A stretch of DNA of 48,951 bases from Gammaproteobacteria bacterium (GTDB lineage Bacteria; Pseudomonadota; Gammaproteobacteria; Chromatiales; Chromatiaceae), in contig JAHJDE010000070.1 in assembly GCA_018812525.1 (NCBI GenBank), positions 1-48,951 of the forward strand. Direction: 5' to 3'. How positions within the stretch are numbered: position 1 is the first letter of the stretch; every line of letters starts with the position of its first letter. Made by a program: the position numbers and the translations under genes. The notes under the pieces are model-generated. The model ran no database searches and was not told the DNA's origin. It saw only the letters and a program-made list of their open reading frames with translations. Of this stretch, positions 21,589 through 30,086 are shown piece by piece.

Positions 21589-24500
21589 TCAGGCCGTTGT
21601 CTCCAGTTCCAACTCCGGCGCGCGTCCTTCACCGAACAGGAGGTAGAGGGCCGGCACCAGGACCAGGCTGAACAGGGTCGTGGTCACCAGGCCACCCAGG
21701 ATCGCCAGGGCCATGCCGCTCAGGAGTTCGAGACCGGGAATCGATCCCTGGATGAGCAGGGGCAGGAGGACCAGGGCCAGGCCAAGGGCTGTCGCGAGGA
21801 TCGAGCCGCCCTGCTCGCGGATGCCGTTGAGGACCAGGTCCCCGCCGAAGGACTCGCCCGCCTTTTCACGCCGGTCGAACTCCCCGATCAGCGCCAGGCC
21901 GTTGCGCACGGCCAGCGCCAGGACCGCCAGCAGTCCGAAGAGCGTGCCCAGGCCGAGGGTCCCGTCATTGACCAGGATGGTCAGCACCCCGCCCAGAAGG
22001 GCGAAGGGGAGGCCGATGACCATGGCGCCGGCCAGGCTCCAGCTCCGGAGGGCCGTTTGCAGCAGGAAGAGGCTGCCGATCAGGGCCACGGCGCCCAGCA
22101 GGATCAGGCGGTTACAGGCGGCCTGATCGGCCTGATAGCTGCCCTTCAGCTCGGCATGGAACTCCAGGGGGAGCTTCAGCTCCTTCAGGCCCATGCCAAT
22201 CTCGGCGGCCAAGTCGTCGAGGCTGCGGCCCTTGGCATCCACGCCGATGTCGATGTAGCGGGAGACCGCCTCGCGGGGGATGACCGTCCGGGTCGGGGCG
22301 ATCTGCACCTGGGCCACCTCGCCCAGCCGCACATGGCCGCCGCCAGCGGTATTGATGACCATATCCTGGATGCTGGACATGCTCTGGCGGGATTCCGGGG
22401 TGCCCCAGACCACCACATTGAACACCTTCTGTTCCTCGAACAGGCTGCCCACTGTGATGCCGGCGAAGAGGGTCGAGGCGGCGCGGCGCACGTCACCCGG
22501 CTTGATGCCGTGCTGCTGGGCCTTGTCCAGATCGAGCTTGATCTCAAGCACCGGCTCCACGGGCGGCGGGTTCAGGGGGGCGACATCGGCCCCGCCGATC
22601 TTGGCGATGGCCTCGCGGATCTTCTCGGCCTCGCTGATCAGGAGATCGGTATTCTCCCCGTAGAGCCGCACCTGGATGGGAGGGGCATCATCGTCCTGAC
22701 CCAGGGCCTTCGCGGCACGGCTGTCCAGGTAGGACTGGACCCGGATGCGCAGGCCGGGATAGCCGCTGACCCGCTCCTCGACCGCGGCCAGGGTCTGCTC
22801 GAAGGCGGCGGTGGGGGCGAGATTGACCCAGAGCTCAGCCGAGTTGACGTTGACGACCTGGTCGCCCACCACGGCGCGGCCGATATGGGAGCTGATGTTC
22901 TGGACCCCTTCGGCGTTGCGCAGGTCGCGGCTGATCAGGGTCGTCACCCGCTCCATCTCTTGGCGCGAGGTGCCGGCCACGGCCTCCACCTGCACCATCA
23001 GGGTCCGCTCCTTGATGTTGGGTAGCCAGGATTGGCCGGCGGTGGCCAGCATGTAGAGGCTGAGGACGCTCCCTGCCAGGGCCACCCCTGCCACCAGGGG
23101 TGACATGCCACGGCCCAAGGCCGAGAGGCTGCTGCCGACGCTGCCGAACAGACCCGCCAGGATGCCCTGGCCCTTGCCGTTGGTCCCCTTGCTCAACAGC
23201 AGAAGGGCGAGGGCAGGGGTGGCGATCAGGGCCACCGCCAGGGAGGCCAGGATTGCCAGCCCATAAGAGAGCATGGCCGGTTTCAGGAAGGCCCCGGTCA
23301 TGCCGGTCATGAAATAGACCGGGGCGGCGGCCAACAGCAGGATGAGGGTGGTGATGGCCATGGCCTTACGGCCCTGTAGCAGTCCTTCGATCACCAGACC
23401 GGCGCTGATGCTGGCATCTTCCCCCTCGGCCCGTAGCCGGTTCAGGAGGTTGCCGATATCGCCGATCGCGTCGTCGATGAGGACCCCCAGGGCGATCACC
23501 AGGCCGGCCAGGAGCATGAGGTTGAAGGTCTCGCCCCGGACCTGGAGCACCAGAAGGGCGGTCAGGAGGGAGAGCGAGATGACGGCCAGGCCGATGAGGG
23601 CGCCGCGCCAACTGTTGAAGTAGGCCAGCAGCAACAGGGCCAGGAGGCCCACGGCAGGCAGCAGGGACTCGCCCAGGTTCTCCAGGGCCGTCTGGATATA
23701 GCTCGCGGGCCGATAGATGGCGGTATCGATCTCGATACCCGGCAGGCCCGCCCGCATGGAGGTGAGGGCCTTCTCCACCTTCTGTGTCACCGCCAGGGTG
23801 TTGGTGTCGGGGAACTTCTCCAACACCAGGATCAGGCTGGGGGCATCGTTGACCAGGGCATCGCCGATGAGGGGCTGGTGGTTCTCGACCACGTTGGCCA
23901 CGTCACCCAGGCGCAGCGGCGAGCCGTCGGGTTTCTTCACGCCGCTGATGGGGACCTGGGACAAACTCCCCGGCGTGTTGATGGGCAGGATGTGCTGGAC
24001 CTCGAACCGCTGGTTGGGGGTCTCGATGAAGCCACCGGTGCCGGGCGTGGAGGCCTCGACGAAGCTCAGGGGGGAGACCCAGAGGGCGTTGCCGGCCGTC
24101 ACCAGCACCTGATGCAGGGAGGCGCCGCTGGCCTGCAAGCGCGCGGGATCGACCTGCACCTGCAACTCGCGGTTGCGCAGGCCCCAGACCGCCACGTTGG
24201 CCACCCCAGGGACGCCCAGCAGGCGGGGCGTGATGGTCCAGTGCGCCAGCACCCCCATCTGGATCAGGGAGACCTCCTGGGAGGAGAGCCCCACCATCAG
24301 GAAGCGGCTGCTGGAGGAGACGGGCTGGAGCATGACCGAGGGCCGGGAGACATTGGGCAGGGCGTAGGCCTGGGCCATGCGCTCCGACACCATCTGGCGG
24401 TCCTGGATCACATCGCTGCCCGGTTCGAAGGTCAGCTCCACCGACGACATGCCGGGGACCGACTTGGATTCAATGGATTCGAGCCAGGCCACCCCGTTGA

Positions 24501-24720
24501 GCAGGTCCTGCTCCAGGGGCACTGTGATGAGCTGTTCCACCTCCTCGGCGGAGAGCCCCAGTGCCTCGGTCTGTATCTCCACGCGCGGCGGAGAGAATTC
24601 AGGCAGGACATCTATCGGCGCCTTGGCCAACTGCATAACGCCGAAATAGACCAGCGCCACGGCCGCGGCCGTCACTATGAGCCGGAGCCGCAGGCTCGAC
24701 TCCAGGATCCAACGTGTCAT
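21589..24720 (-). CDS. Second RND permease (RND-2, 1043 aa), divergent from RND-1
   Basis: First gene of the minus-strand efflux operon, with AAGGGGG six bases before ATG 24720. The fold is a complete RND permease (TM1, KAPIDVLPEFSPPRVEIQT, PLEQDLLNGVAWLESIESKS, then the TM4 segment VIALGVLIDDAIGDIGNL). In TM4 the aspartates align with RND-1, but the glutamate of DIENI is glycine here (DIGNL). That position carries a charged residue in well-studied heavy-metal RND pumps, so proton coupling may differ. The C-terminal half shows AVRNGLALIGEFDRRE. Sequence drift from RND-1 is strong, so this is not a recent copy. A mixed trimer with RND-1, as for MdtB/MdtC, is plausible but unproven. Confidence 0.85.
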   Translation of the reverse strand: MTRWILESSLRLRLIVTAAAVALVYFGVMQLAKAPIDVLPEFSPPRVEIQTEALGLSAEEVEQLITVPLEQDLLNGVAWLESIESKSVPGMSSVELTFEPGSDVIQDRQMVSERMAQAYALPNVSRPSVMLQPVSSSSRFLMVGLSSQEVSLIQMGVLAHWTITPRLLGVPGVANVAVWGLRNRELQVQVDPARLQASGASLHQVLVTAGNALWVSPLSFVEASTPGTGGFIETPNQRFEVQHILPINTPGSLSQVPISGVKKPDGSPLRLGDVANVVENHQPLIGDALVNDAPSLILVLEKFPDTNTLAVTQKVEKALTSMRAGLPGIEIDTAIYRPASYIQTALENLGESLLPAVGLLALLLLAYFNSWRGALIGLAVISLSLLTALLVLQVRGETFNLMLLAGLVIALGVLIDDAIGDIGNLLNRLRAEGEDASISAGLVIEGLLQGRKAMAITTLILLLAAAPVYFMTGMTGAFLKPAMLSYGLAILASLAVALIATPALALLLLSKGTNGKGQGILAGLFGSVGSSLSALGRGMSPLVAGVALAGSVLSLYMLATAGQSWLPNIKERTLMVQVEAVAGTSRQEMERVTTLISRDLRNAEGVQNISSHIGRAVVGDQVVNVNSAELWVNLAPTAAFEQTLAAVEERVSGYPGLRIRVQSYLDSRAAKALGQDDDAPPIQVRLYGENTDLLISEAEKIREAIAKIGGADVAPLNPPPVEPVLEIKLDLDKAQQHGIKPGDVRRAASTLFAGITVGSLFEEQKVFNVVVWGTPESRQSMSSIQDMVINTAGGGHVRLGEVAQVQIAPTRTVIPREAVSRYIDIGVDAKGRSLDDLAAEIGMGLKELKLPLEFHAELKGSYQADQAACNRLILLGAVALIGSLFLLQTALRSWSLAGAMVIGLPFALLGGVLTILVNDGTLGLGTLFGLLAVLALAVRNGLALIGEFDRREKAGESFGGDLVLNGIREQGGSILATALGLALVLLPLLIQGSIPGLELLSGMALAILGGLVTTTLFSLVLVPALYLLFGEGRAPELELETTA

Positions 24721-24918
24721 TTCAACCCCCTTGGTTCTTTTGATTGGATGAGGGTTGCCTTGGCTGTCGATCCGGCCCCCATGTGTCGAACGGGTGCCGG
24801 AAATCCCCTGTGGACGCTAAACCGCCCGCGCCACGGCAATCACCTGAACCCATTAAAGGCGATCAAGGGCGCGAAGGCAAGGAGAAAATATGAAATTTGT
24901 CTTGAGAATCAGTATATT

Positions 24919-24940
24919 ACAGATATAATGTCATATCTGT
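24919..24940. promoter_or_regulatory. Dyad upstream of the efflux operon, possible operator
   Basis: ACAGATAT-AATGTC-ATATCTGT is a perfect 8-bp inverted repeat in an AT-rich island about 200 bp upstream of RND-2. Its shape suits a dimeric repressor or activator site. No regulator gene is adjacent and no clear -35/-10 pair was fixed. The rest of 24721-25043 shows no gene. Confidence 0.35.
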
Positions 24941-25043
24941 CGGGCGCCGGGCGGTTTCCGAAGGGCTGGGACTGAACCGGGCGGCGAATGGCGGGGCCGA
25001 GGGTTCATCCCTTGGTGGAGCGGGGCGGCGGGCCTATCCTCTC

Positions 25044-25106
25044 CTGGTAGCTGGTAGCTGGTAGCTGGTAGCTGGTAGCTGGTAGCTGGTAGCTGGTAGC
25101 TGGTAG
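25044..25106. repeat. Nine perfect tandem copies of a 7-bp unit (CTGGTAG)
   Basis: The unit ctggtag repeats without error from 25044 to 25106. Heptameric arrays like this occur in intergenic DNA of various bacteria and change copy number by slippage. Because seven is not a multiple of three, no steady reading frame is implied. It abuts repeat copy B. Confidence 0.9.
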
Positions 25107-25111
25107 CTCCT

Positions 25112-25260
25112 TAGGGTTCTTGAGTGCCGGAATGCTTTGTATTTGAGTCAAATACTGCTGCAACGCGTAGGAGCGCCTTGCAGGCGCGATCTTCGCCACC
25201 CCAATCGCGCCTGCAAGGCGCTCCTACGGTATGGCGGCGTAATTCACGTCTCGCCGGTCT
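25112..25260 (+). repeat. 150-bp dispersed repeat, copy B
   Basis: Order of segments is tagggttcttgagtgccgga, tttgagtcaaatactgctgc, the 61-bp hairpin (25167-25227), then gtaattcacgtctcgccggt. It matches copy A (12067-12216) in reverse orientation with few differences, and copy C (40029-40118) apart from the latter's deletion. Confidence 0.82.
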
Positions 25261-25367
25261 GGGGCCTCGCCAGGCAATCGCAACCGAATCAACGCAGTTC
25301 AGCAGCCCGAAGGGTGCGGTATAGGGAAATACCGCATGCATCCGGGACGATCCGGGCTACTCGCTTG

Positions 25368-26375
25368 TCAATCGTCGTCGTCGTCATCATCATCATCATC
25401 CCGGGGCTTCGGCGCCTGCTTCACCCGGCGTTTGGGGGCACTGGTCTTTTTCGCCAACAGCACCCGTTCGTAGATCGGCAGGCCGTTGACGTAGGTTTCC
25501 TGCTCCAGCGGCTCCAGACGGGCATAGACCTGCTTGCTGCGCCGATTGCCGTCCTGCTCCATGGCCAGAGCCTCCTGGCGGACCCTGTCCATGGCCTTGG
25601 CGTCGAGCTGCTCGATCCGGGTCAGTTCCAGGGTCTCCTTGGTCTTCTCCCCCGCGCCGCGCCAGCCCACCTTGATGGGGCCAATCCCCGGCGCGTGGTA
25701 TTTGAGCTGCTGGGCGTCGGGTTCCGCCGCGCTGGTCTCGGCAATCACCAGGACATCCGCGAACTCGCCCGCCGGCACCTTGACCTTCTCGCCCATCCGG
25801 TCTATCTGGCCACGATCCGTCCAGTCGACCGCCGGTCCCCAGCCCTGGGCATAGTCAGGGGTGCCAAGGCGGGGATTTGAGCGCATCTGGATGCCCATCT
25901 GCGCACCTTCCAGGCCATGGATCCAGCAGGGCGCCTGGATAAAGCGGCCCGCCTCGTATTCCTCGGGATATTCACCGACGCGCCAGACGGTGCCGTCGTC
26001 GTCCTGGGCGTAGAAGGCCAGCTCCTTTTCCACCAAGCTGTTGTTGCTGTAGTCCAGGTCCCAGGTGGCCAGGGTGCGGACGCCGCCGATGACCTTGGTC
26101 ATGTCGGTGACGTTGATGACGATGCGGTGCGGAACGGCGGTGCCGTCATCCTCGATGGTGGTCCCCTCGTAGACGAGCCGGTTGCCCGGTTTCAGTGGGA
26201 ACCACTTGTTGTCGATCTGGGTCGGCCGGCTGAAGTTGTTGAGGTCAACCTTCGGCAGGTTGGCCGGGGTGGGCTCGCACCATGCCAGCCCACTGCCAAG
26301 CAAGAGGGCGGCCGCGGTCAAAACTGGGCCTATGCGGGATATTCTTCGAATGCCACTGGTTTGTGTCGATTTCAT
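25368..26375 (-). CDS. Exported protein with ten-aspartate tail (335 aa), paralog of 12417-13157
   Basis: ATG 26375 is preceded by AAGGAG. A signal peptide (IGPVLTAAALLLGSGLAWC) ends near a cysteine, so it may be cleaved or lipidated. Family motifs match the lipoprotein at 12417-13157: IDNKWFPLKPGNRLVYEG, LAFYAQDDDGTVWRVGE, a MRSNPRLGTPDYAQGW segment and YHAPGIGPIKVG. A longer C-terminal part (DRVRQEALAMEQDGNRRSKQ, then a basic KRRVKQAPKPR) ends in ten consecutive aspartates encoded by GAC/GAT repeats. Such an acidic tail could bind Ca2+ or other cations, but this is inference. It lies upstream of the efflux operon on the same strand, separated by the repeats. The function of the family is unknown to me. 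Confidence 0.75.
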   Translation of the reverse strand: MKSTQTSGIRRISRIGPVLTAAALLLGSGLAWCEPTPANLPKVDLNNFSRPTQIDNKWFPLKPGNRLVYEGTTIEDDGTAVPHRIVINVTDMTKVIGGVRTLATWDLDYSNNSLVEKELAFYAQDDDGTVWRVGEYPEEYEAGRFIQAPCWIHGLEGAQMGIQMRSNPRLGTPDYAQGWGPAVDWTDRGQIDRMGEKVKVPAGEFADVLVIAETSAAEPDAQQLKYHAPGIGPIKVGWRGAGEKTKETLELTRIEQLDAKAMDRVRQEALAMEQDGNRRSKQVYARLEPLEQETYVNGLPIYERVLLAKKTSAPKRRVKQAPKPRDDDDDDDDDD

Positions 26376-26603
26376 GGCGCCATCTCCTTCTTTCGTCGCG
26401 GTATTGTTGCCGAACTTTGGTGAAGACGCTGCAAAAGTACCCCATCCCCTTCCCATTTGTCACGTCCTTTGGTGCATTCCGTCACTTCGGCGGCTTCGTT
26501 GAACCTAAAAACCTCCTTTCAACCGCGAAGGACGCGAAGAACGCGAAGGAAATCACTGGATTATCTCCGTCGATGTATTCACCCTCCGGGTAAATGGCCA
26601 TAC

Positions 26604-26696
26604 GTTGTACGGGCGGGTTTTGTACGGGCGGGTTTCAAACCCGCCCCTACGATATTCCTTGTGTTCTTTGCGTTCTTTGCGGTTAAACGAGGAATT
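26604..26696 (-). repeat. Intergenic repeat, inverted copy of 16468-16553
   Basis: gtacgggcgggttttgtacg ... gggtttcaaacccgcccctac then gatattcc and a caaaga/gcggttaaacgagg part. Two extra cgttctttg units distinguish it from the other copy. A related segment at 26503-26533 (ccgcgaaggacgcgaag) precedes it. The 26376-26730 gap otherwise holds no gene. Confidence 0.75.
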
Positions 26697-26730
26697 TTAG
26701 GTTGAATATAGGTTGAATAAGGGTGTTGTC

Positions 26731-29058
26731 ATGTACAGGCATGAATCGATACGGGTGCGGGGCCTGGTGCAGGGGGTCGGCTTCCGGCCGACGGTCTGGC
26801 GTCATGCCCTGGCCGAGGGGATTCGTGGCTCCGTATGCAACGACGGCGAGGGGGTTCTGATCCAGGCCTGGGGCGAGGCGGGGCAGTTGGAGCGTCTCGT
26901 TGCCCGCATCCTGGCCGATCCGCCCCCCCTGGCGCGGATCGAGGCCATTGAGCGGACCCCGCTCCCGGATAGGCCGCCCGGCGAGGGGTTCCGTATCATC
27001 GGCAGCAGCGCCGGCGAGACGCGGACCGCCATCGCCGCCGACGCGGCCACCTGTCCGCAATGCCTTGCCGAGGTATTCGACCCCGCCGACCGGCGTTTTC
27101 GCTACCCCTTCACCAACTGCACCCATTGCGGCCCCCGGCTCTCCATTATCGCCGCCGTTCCCTACGACCGGGCCAACACCAGCATGGCCGCCTTCCGTCA
27201 GTGCCCCCGCTGCCAGGCCGAGTACGAGGACCCTTCGGACCGTCGCTTCCACGCCCAGCCCAACGCCTGTCCTGTCTGTGGACCGCGCCTCTGGCTGGAG
27301 AATGGGGCAGGTCAGCGGCTGGAGGCGGGGGAGGGCAGGGATGCCATCGGCCAGGCCCGTGTTTTGCTCGAACGCGGCCACATCCTCGCCATCAAGGGGA
27401 TCGGCGGTTTTCATCTGGCCTGCGATGCCCGTAACGAAAAGGCGGTGGCCGACCTGCGCCAGCGGAAGGGGCGCTACCATAAGGCCTTCGCCCTCATGGC
27501 CGGGGATCTGGCGGTCATCGGCCGTTATGCCCAGGTCAGCGGGGCCGAGGCCGAACTCCTGCAAGACAAGGCCGCGCCCATCGTCATCCTGGACCGGGCC
27601 GGGGAAAGGCTGCCCGAGGGCATAGCCCCCGGCCAGAACGGTCTTGGCTTCATGCTGCCCTACAGCCCCTTGCACCATCTGCTGCTGCACGGGCTCGGCT
27701 GGCCCATCGTCCTGACCTCCGGCAACCGTAGCGAGGAGCCCCAGTGCACCGGCAATGCCGAGGCGCGGGAGCGCCTGCACGGCATCGCCGACTTCTTTCT
27801 GCTCCACGACCGGGAGATCCTGAACCGGCTGGACGATTCGGTCCTGCGTTGGATCGGGGAGGGGCGCATCAGTCTCCGCCGGGCGCGGGGCTATGCCCCC
27901 GAGGCGCTCCGGCTGCCCGCCGGCTTCGAGGGGGTGCCGCAGATCCTGGCCATGGGGGGGGAATTGAAGAATGCCTTCTGCCTGGTCAAGGAGGGCAGGG
28001 CGGTGCTCTCCCAGCACATCGGCGACCTGGAGGAGGCGGCCACCCTCAGGGACTACCGCCACAACCTCGGTCTCTACCGCCGCCTCTTCGATTGCCGGCC
28101 GGCGCTCATTGCCGTCGATGGCCATCCCGACTACGGCTCGACCCTGCTAGGCCGCACCCTGGCCCAGGAGGCGGGACTGCCCCTGGTGGAGGTGCAGCAC
28201 CACCATGCCCATATCGCCGCCGGCATGGCCGAGCACGGCATCCCCCGCGATACCGGGCCGGTGCTGGGCATCGCCCTGGACGGCATCGGCATGGGCGACG
28301 ACGGTAGCCTCTGGGGTGGTGAATTTCTCCTGGCCGGGTATGCGGGTTACAAACGGCTGGCCCATTTCCGGCCGGTCCCGCTGCTCGGCGGGGCCAAGGC
28401 CATGCGGGAGCCCTGGCGCAATACCCTGGCCCACCTCTGGGCCGCCCTGGGCTGGGAGCGGGTCGAGGCGGATTACGCCGGTCTGGAGATCGTCCGCTAT
28501 CTCAAAAACAAGCCCCTGGCCAATCTGCGGCTCATGGCCGAGCGTGGGATCAACAGCCCGCCGGCCTCCTCCTGCGGCCGGCTCTTCGATGCCCTGGCTG
28601 CCGCCCTGGGGGTCTGCCGGGAGTATCAGGGGTTCGAGGGGCAGGCGGCCATGGCATTGGAAACCCTGGCGGAACCCTGTTTTGAGGCGGAGTCGGGCAG
28701 GGGTTATCCCTATCGGGTAGAGGTGGGGCCTGGCCCTCTCCAGCTCGATTGGGCGCCCCTCTGGGAGCGGGTGTTGGGCGACCTGGAAGGGGGCGTGGGG
28801 CCGGGGGTCATCGCCGCCCGTTTTCACCAGGGCCTCGCCAGGGCTGTGGCGGAGACCGCAAGCCTGCTGAGCGGGCGTGAGGGAGTCGATACCCTCGTCC
28901 TGAGCGGCGGGGTGTTTCAGAACCGGCTGTTGCTGCTGCAGGTGGTTGATCTGTTGCGGGGGCAGGGGCTGCGGGTCCTCTTCCCGCAACAAATCCCCGC
29001 CAACGATGGTGGGATCTCCCTGGGGCAGGCGCTGGTCGCGGCGGCGCGCGGGATTTGA
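26731..29058 (+). CDS. hypF: HypF carbamoyltransferase for [NiFe]-hydrogenase maturation (775 aa)
   Basis: ATG 26731 follows AAGGGT by seven bases and starts with the acylphosphatase domain (IRVRGLVQGVGFRPTVWRHA). Two pairs of zinc-finger motifs follow (CPQC...CTHCGPR and CPRC...CPVCGPR), then the YrdC-like part (GGFHLACDARNEKAVADLR, FMLPYSPLHHLLL, LTSGNRSEEP) and the Kae1-like end (EVQHHHAHIAAGMAEHG, SGGVFQNRL). HypF uses carbamoyl phosphate and ATP to load HypE with the carbamoyl group that becomes the active-site cyanide. The gene looks intact. No hydrogenase structural gene or other hyp gene is in the window, so it must work with genes elsewhere. Confidence 0.93.
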   Translation: MYRHESIRVRGLVQGVGFRPTVWRHALAEGIRGSVCNDGEGVLIQAWGEAGQLERLVARILADPPPLARIEAIERTPLPDRPPGEGFRIIGSSAGETRTAIAADAATCPQCLAEVFDPADRRFRYPFTNCTHCGPRLSIIAAVPYDRANTSMAAFRQCPRCQAEYEDPSDRRFHAQPNACPVCGPRLWLENGAGQRLEAGEGRDAIGQARVLLERGHILAIKGIGGFHLACDARNEKAVADLRQRKGRYHKAFALMAGDLAVIGRYAQVSGAEAELLQDKAAPIVILDRAGERLPEGIAPGQNGLGFMLPYSPLHHLLLHGLGWPIVLTSGNRSEEPQCTGNAEARERLHGIADFFLLHDREILNRLDDSVLRWIGEGRISLRRARGYAPEALRLPAGFEGVPQILAMGGELKNAFCLVKEGRAVLSQHIGDLEEAATLRDYRHNLGLYRRLFDCRPALIAVDGHPDYGSTLLGRTLAQEAGLPLVEVQHHHAHIAAGMAEHGIPRDTGPVLGIALDGIGMGDDGSLWGGEFLLAGYAGYKRLAHFRPVPLLGGAKAMREPWRNTLAHLWAALGWERVEADYAGLEIVRYLKNKPLANLRLMAERGINSPPASSCGRLFDALAAALGVCREYQGFEGQAAMALETLAEPCFEAESGRGYPYRVEVGPGPLQLDWAPLWERVLGDLEGGVGPGVIAARFHQGLARAVAETASLLSGREGVDTLVLSGGVFQNRLLLLQVVDLLRGQGLRVLFPQQIPANDGGISLGQALVAAARGI

Positions 29059-29187
29059 TCCTTATCCCAGATGCAGATGTGAAGGATTGAATCGGACTAC
29101 TATACTTGATACGTTTTCTCTGGATAATTGACGCAAATCAGCGCTTGCCGGTGGGCAGGGTGGCAAAGAACTTTTGGAGGCAGTCCC

Positions 29188-29943
29188 GTGTACAAGAAAT
29201 TGATTTCGGCAATGGTTATCCTGGCAACCGGTCTGGCGCTGGCGGTTCCCGCCCAGGCAGCCTTTGGCGACAAGCTCTGCAAGAAGAGCGAGTTCAAGTG
29301 CGTCAAGGTGAAGAAGGGCGACACCTGGGGCAGGCTCTTCCCCAACTCCCGTGAGCGTGAGCTGGTACAACGCCTCAACCGTATGAACATCGAACCGCGC
29401 AAGGGGCAGGTCATCGCGGTGCCGAAGGACCTGGGTTCGGCCAGTCTGTTGGACTATGCCCCCTTTCCGAGGCTCATCAAGGTAGCGGACAGGACCAGCA
29501 GGGTCGTGGTCAGCCAGAAGGACCTCGCCTGGGGTGCCTACGACATGCGCGGACAGCTCCTGAAATGGGGGCCGATCTCGGCGGGCCGCGGCTATTGCAA
29601 GGACATCGGCGAGAAGTGCGCGACCCCCAAGGGTGATTTCCAGACCATCCGCAAGATGGGCTCCGACTGCGCCTCCACGATCTTCCCCGTCAACGAGGGC
29701 GGCGCCCCCATGCCCTACTGCATCTTCTTCAACGGCGGCATCGCCCTGCACGGCTCGGCCGAGGTGCCCGGTTACAACGCCAGCCACGGCTGTGTGCGGC
29801 TGTTCGTGGAAGATGCCGAATGGCTCAACAACTCCTTCGTCGAGATCGGCAAGACCCGCGTCCTGGTGGACAAACCGGTCCAGGCCGCGCCCCCCGGCGC
29901 TGTCGCCAAGGTGTACGTCGAGGATCTGGTCCCCTGGCACTAA
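29188..29943 (+). CDS. Periplasmic L,D-transpeptidase, YkuD fold (251 aa)
   Basis: I choose GTG 29188 because TTGGAGG lies at the right distance, and the product then opens with a clean signal peptide (YKKLISAMVILATGLALAVP AQA). A LysM-like part (FKCVKVKKGDTWGRLFPNS) precedes the catalytic domain (VVVSQKDLAWGAYDMRG, CATPKGDFQTI). The active-site motif HGSAEVPGYNASHGCVRLF holds the nucleophile C202. Such enzymes form 3-3 cross-links in peptidoglycan or attach proteins to it. Two further exported genes of unknown family follow at 30087 and 31819, suggesting a shared envelope role. Extra cysteines (CKDIGEKC, DCAST, YCIFF) may form disulfides. Confidence 0.85.
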   Translation: MYKKLISAMVILATGLALAVPAQAAFGDKLCKKSEFKCVKVKKGDTWGRLFPNSRERELVQRLNRMNIEPRKGQVIAVPKDLGSASLLDYAPFPRLIKVADRTSRVVVSQKDLAWGAYDMRGQLLKWGPISAGRGYCKDIGEKCATPKGDFQTIRKMGSDCASTIFPVNEGGAPMPYCIFFNGGIALHGSAEVPGYNASHGCVRLFVEDAEWLNNSFVEIGKTRVLVDKPVQAAPPGAVAKVYVEDLVPWH

Positions 29944-29960
29944 GAGAACCCAATGAAGTT

Positions 29961-30040
29961 CGTAGGTTGGGTTAGGCGCGCAAACGCATCGGCGCTTCGT
30001 TTCTCCATGGGGCTGGTGCGCGCCCTAACCCAACATTCGG
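29961..30040. repeat. REP-like inverted repeat after the transpeptidase gene
   Basis: cgtaggttgggttaggcgcg pairs with cgcgccctaacccaacattcg. A relative (gtaggtcgggttaggcgcgc / gcgcgccgtaacccggc) is at 43376-43450. It lies between the transpeptidase and the next gene and could reduce read-through. Confidence 0.7.
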
Positions 30041-30086
30041 CGTCCCTACAGAGCCGTCAGAAGCGACCAACCCACTGCGAGGCCCC

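Noticed and set aside
25044-25106. Heptamer array considered as a CRISPR or a coding repeat
   Set aside because: There are no spacers, and a 7-bp unit cannot keep one reading frame; it is a simple tandem array.
26683-28125. Long minus-strand frame opposite hypF
   Set aside because: No recognisable motif; hypF on the plus strand accounts for the coding signal.
29090-29110. TATACT considered as a -10 box for the transpeptidase gene
   Set aside because: No acceptable -35 at the right spacing and about 80 bp of leader; too weak to list as a promoter.
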